From Methanomassiliicoccus sp. UBA345 (lineage in GTDB: Archaea > Thermoplasmatota > Thermoplasmata > Methanomassiliicoccales > Methanomassiliicoccaceae): 5,669 nt of DNA. This document shows positions 5,610 through 5,669 of this stretch, in pieces. The position numbers were made by a program, and so were the translations under genes. The notes beneath the pieces are model-generated. The model did not search any database. It saw only the letters and a program-made list of their open reading frames with translations, and was not told the DNA's origin. Where the stretch lies: the NCBI GenBank assembly GCA_002504525.1, contig DATD01000004.1, positions 26,717-32,385 of the forward strand. Reading direction: 5' to 3'. The number at the start of each line of letters is the position of its first letter. The stretch's first letter is position 1.

Positions 5610-5669
5610 TTAGTGAGGCTCGAGGCCAGGGATTATGTGGGGCTCGAGACCGGGAATGATATGGGGCTC
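5610..5669 (-). CDS. Partial gene: C-terminus made of EPHIIPGL octapeptide repeats
   Basis: Only the last 19 codons and TAA stop (5612-5610) are inside the window; the gene continues past 5669. Read on the minus strand it gives EPHIIPGL, EPHIIPGL, EPH, stop. The two full units differ at five of 24 bases, all synonymous third positions (CAT/CAC, ATC/ATA, ATT/ATC, CCC/CCT, GGT/GGC), and the third, partial unit adds CCC/CCT. That pattern is strong evidence of coding and of selection on the peptide. The repeat has one His and one Glu per unit, two Pro, no Cys, and would be extended rather than helical. I do not recognise the protein; a metal-binding, surface or protein-interaction tail are all possible. 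It converges on the STAND gene, with 97 bases between stops holding its terminator. Confidence 0.7.
   Translation of the reverse strand, partial: EPHIIPGLEPHIIPGLEPH

Noticed and set aside
5613..5669. CRISPR-like direct repeats at the window end
   Set aside because: The units are contiguous with no spacers, have a period of 24 bases and silent differences, and end in a stop codon: this is repeated coding sequence.

Overview
The window looks like euryarchaeal DNA, most likely from the Thermoplasmatota (a Methanomassiliicoccales-like genome is my best guess). The reasons are two DUF835 proteins, TATA boxes at archaeal spacing, AGGTG/GAGG ribosome binding sites, T-tract terminators and a GC-rich coding style. 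The lineage is an inference; there is no rRNA or other marker to fix it.

Layout, left to right. (1) 98-1405 (+): a complete trpB2-type tryptophan synthase beta chain, with a TATA box placed so that the mRNA would be leaderless. No trpA or other trp gene is visible. (2) 1406-1582: a pyrimidine-rich terminator, a perfect 13-bp dyad, and an 8-bp inverted repeat whose halves are 42 bp apart and bracket a TATA-like element. (3) 1703-2113 (+): a small DUF835 protein whose domain clearly begins upstream of its first ATG, so translation probably starts at a CTG near 1583 or 1622. (4) 2153-2707 (-): a second DUF835 protein, convergent with the first, aligning to it without gaps for about 139 residues. 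(5) 2708-2818: a compact divergent promoter region with one perfectly palindromic TATA element and a separate 10-bp palindrome. (6) 2819-5512 (+): an 897-residue STAND signalling ATPase with an N-terminal winged helix, an NTPase core and a C-terminal TPR array of exact 40-residue period. (7) 5610-5669 (-): the C-terminal end of a further gene that runs out of the window. It encodes tandem copies of the octapeptide EPHIIPGL, and copy-to-copy differences are all synonymous. A hairpin followed by T-tracts lies downstream of its stop.

How it may fit together: trpB2 is a metabolic gene and appears independent. The DUF835 pair and the STAND regulator look like a small signalling cluster, since one DUF835 gene shares a promoter region with the regulator. 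The STAND protein carries a DNA-binding-type domain and no nuclease, protease or membrane effector that I can see, so transcriptional control is more likely than an abortive-infection effector. That DUF835 proteins feed into it is a guess from gene position only.
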